The position numbers and the translations under genes are program-made. Source: Mucilaginibacter ginsenosidivorax (GTDB taxonomy: Bacteria; Bacteroidota; Bacteroidia; Sphingobacteriales; Sphingobacteriaceae). From it: 64,000 bases of DNA. Of the stretch, positions 62,495 through 64,000 are shown piece after piece (positions within the stretch are counted from its first letter, which is position 1; every line of letters begins with the position of its first letter). Where the stretch lies: NCBI RefSeq assembly GCF_007971525.1, contig NZ_CP042437.1:2790001-2854000 (forward strand), read 5' to 3'. The notes beneath the pieces are model-generated. The model saw only the letters and a program-made list of their open reading frames with translations. It had not been told where the DNA came from and ran no database searches.

Positions 62495-63102
62495 AATTTG
62501 CTTAAATCGATACGCTTTATACGCAACGTTAAATTAAAAGGTTATCCCCAGAAAACGGTATTTTTACAAAATATTTCATGCCTCCACAATATCCCGGCAA
62601 TAATGACGATTTTTTTATAAACAAGGCTTCATAGCGGAGATAAATAATTGATTCAGAGGGCAAAATTACAACAACCCGCTCCCGGGCAGTATGCGACATG
62701 GCCCAGAATGGCCTCAAAGAGCCTTAAACGTTGGTATTTTAAAGCAGCAAAGGTACCTTATATTGAGTAATAAATTGGTTACAATTATTTACACCTAAGC
62801 CAAAGCAATTATCGGGGCATAAAAATTAAATTATAGTAACGATACCCCCGAATAATGGACCTTAGCATTTGCGAAGATTTTGGCGACAGCCAAATATCAC
62901 ACCGGCTAACTGCCCAACAATTTGAATTACAGCAATAAAGCAAAAAAAACATTTCAGGCAAAAAGGGCGTCTATTTATACGTAAGCAGCCTTTATTGCAT
63001 ATAAAATAATTTCAAAAACAAATAGGGTAAAACTTTTTATGCGTTTTAATCGTATCTTTGGAAAGATTATAAATAACAGTTCATTCTAATCATTCTAATT
63101 CA
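62495..63102. other. 608-base gap; promoter of the desaturase at its end
   Basis: No convincing gene is seen. A 62-codon frame on the minus strand (62529-62717) lacks any motif. TATCTTTG at 63053-63060 (TAnnTTTG) lies 43 nt before the desaturase start and a CTTTTT run about 20 nt further up could be its -33 region. Confidence 0.5.
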
Positions 63103-63837
63103 GTGGTAATAATAATATTCTTCATCGGGCACTGGTTCCTGTCGCTCTTTTTCCAAACGTTCTTTTTACACAGGTATGCATCTCATAAAATGTTCACTAC
63201 CAACAAATTTTTTGAGGGAACATTTTATCTGCTGACATTCATTTGTCAGGGTTCATCTTTTTTAAACCCGCGTGCTTATGCTATTATGCACCGCGAGCAC
63301 CATGCTTACAGCGATACCGAGAAAGATCCGCATTCGCCACATTTTTTCAGGGATGTTTTCCAGATGATGGTGTATACGGCAAAAAGTTACCGCATGCACG
63401 AAAAAAGACTTAAAGACCCTGAAGAACGCTTTAAAGGAAACATTCCGGAATGGCGTACGGTTGATTACATTGGTTCGTCAATGGTATCGCGTATAGCATT
63501 TGGTGTTTTATATGTTGCTTTTTACGTTGTGTTTGCTACTCAATGGTGGATGTACTTATTAATTCCCGTTCACTTTTTAATGGGCCCTATACATGGTGCT
63601 ATTGTTAACTGGTGCGGTCATAAATATGGTTATGCCAATTTTGATAATGGCGACAAATCAAAAAATACTACTCCGTTTGATTTTTTAATGCTTGGCGAAT
63701 TGTTCCAGAACAATCACCACAAACGCCCCAACCGTGCCAACTTCGGCGCCAAATGGTTTGAAATTGACCCGGTTTACCCCGTAATGAAGGTAATGCACTG
63801 GATGCATATCATCAGGCTAAGGAAAGCGTATTTATAG
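63103..63837 (+). CDS. Membrane fatty-acid (acyl-CoA) desaturase
   Basis: The 244 residues start with a GTG (63103), preferred because it places the first membrane segment IIIFFIGHWFLSLFFQTFFL at the N-terminus. Three His clusters bind the di-iron centre: HRYASH (about 24-29), HREHHAY (about 64-70) and NNHHKRPNRANFG near the C-terminus, with IPVHFLMGPIHGAIVNWCGH between. It is shorter than many desaturases. The enzyme puts a double bond into acyl chains, tuning membrane fluidity, likely with electrons from ferredoxin. A hairpin follows the gene. Confidence 0.92.
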   Translation: MVIIIFFIGHWFLSLFFQTFFLHRYASHKMFTTNKFFEGTFYLLTFICQGSSFLNPRAYAIMHREHHAYSDTEKDPHSPHFFRDVFQMMVYTAKSYRMHEKRLKDPEERFKGNIPEWRTVDYIGSSMVSRIAFGVLYVAFYVVFATQWWMYLLIPVHFLMGPIHGAIVNWCGHKYGYANFDNGDKSKNTTPFDFLMLGELFQNNHHKRPNRANFGAKWFEIDPVYPVMKVMHWMHIIRLRKAYL

Positions 63838-64000
63838 AAGGTTAAAGGATAAAGGCGAAAGGTAAAAGGTTTTTTGCCATATATAAAAGCGAAAAGTGAT
63901 CTGGTTGGATTGGCTTTTCGCTTTTTTGTTTTAAGCCAATTTTACCTTATTCCAACCTTTCGCCTTTATTCTTTCAGTCTAACCTTTTGCCTTTCACCTT
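63838..64000. repeat. Inverted repeat after the desaturase gene, cut by window edge
   Basis: AAGGATAAAGGCGAAAGGT near 63845-63863 is mirrored by CCTTTCGCCTTTATTCTTT near 63957-63975, with shorter copies around GCGAAAAG/CTTTTCGC (63891-63922). It would fold into a long hairpin and may act as a terminator. Confidence 0.6.

Noticed and set aside
62529..62717. A 62-codon minus-strand frame before the desaturase
   Set aside because: No motif or conserved pattern seen, and it lies between the response-regulator and desaturase promoters.

Overview
The window looks like a chromosomal segment of a Bacteroidota bacterium close to Mucilaginibacter/Pedobacter (Sphingobacteriaceae). The evidence is SusC/SusD pairs with an ECF sigma/FecR pair, many lipoproteins and TonB receptors, a fused branched-chain E1, several TAnnTTTG-type -7 promoter boxes, and intergenic inverted repeats typical of that group. 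No rRNA operon, phage or transposase is visible.

Layout. 1-5.9 kb: a truncated membrane-anchored protein, HU, a quinone-oxidoreductase-like enzyme divergent from an AraC regulator, a TonB-type receptor and a DUF1801 protein. 6.2-9.9 kb: the most unusual region. A Ro60/Rsr (TROVE) gene is followed on its own strand by six tandem Y-RNA-like units sharing a terminal stem and a TACTTCG box. Three of them carry a circularly permuted tRNA fold (T-arm, closed acceptor stem, D-arm). On the other side of Ro60, reading away from it, a 19-codon leader ORF and a strong intrinsic terminator precede four tRNA genes: Pro(UGG), Ile(UAU), Cys(GCA) and Gln(UUG). The leader is rich in Ile-AUA, Cys, Gln and Pro codons, the amino acids of those tRNAs, and a mutually exclusive pairing can be drawn. 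This suggests an attenuator that senses loss of charged tRNA and releases replacement tRNAs next to an RNA-surveillance ring protein.

10-18.3 kb: HxlR regulator and PhzF-like enzyme sharing a 34-bp palindrome, small secreted or lipoprotein genes, a LysR regulator, a DUF4198-like protein and a fused 2-oxo acid dehydrogenase E1. 18.5-29.3 kb: a polysaccharide utilisation locus (ECF sigma, FecR anti-sigma, SusC, SusD, PKD lipoprotein, GH16, GH30), probably for beta-1,3/1,6-glucans. 29.6-36 kb: a carboxypeptidase-like-domain protein, an AraC regulator with repeated candidate operators, three short-chain dehydrogenases, an Atu4866-type protein and a GapN-like dehydrogenase. 36-42.6 kb: a DUF2306 membrane protein, two tandem WG-repeat paralogues, a peroxiredoxin and an AhpD-like protein. 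42.8-47.6 kb: a TetR-TolC-HlyD-DHA2 efflux operon with two palindromes ahead of tetR.

48-55 kb: NIPSNAP protein, DinB, an outer-membrane protein, and a second GH16 and GH30 pair, each with a C-terminal fascin-like module. 55.2-57.1 kb: a ParB/Srx-like protein of unknown role bracketed by 59-bp direct repeats. 57-64 kb: GH3-family protein, LptB, RecJ, a metallo-hydrolase, a response regulator and a fatty-acid desaturase.

All calls come from reading the sequence. No database search, folding program or alignment was run.
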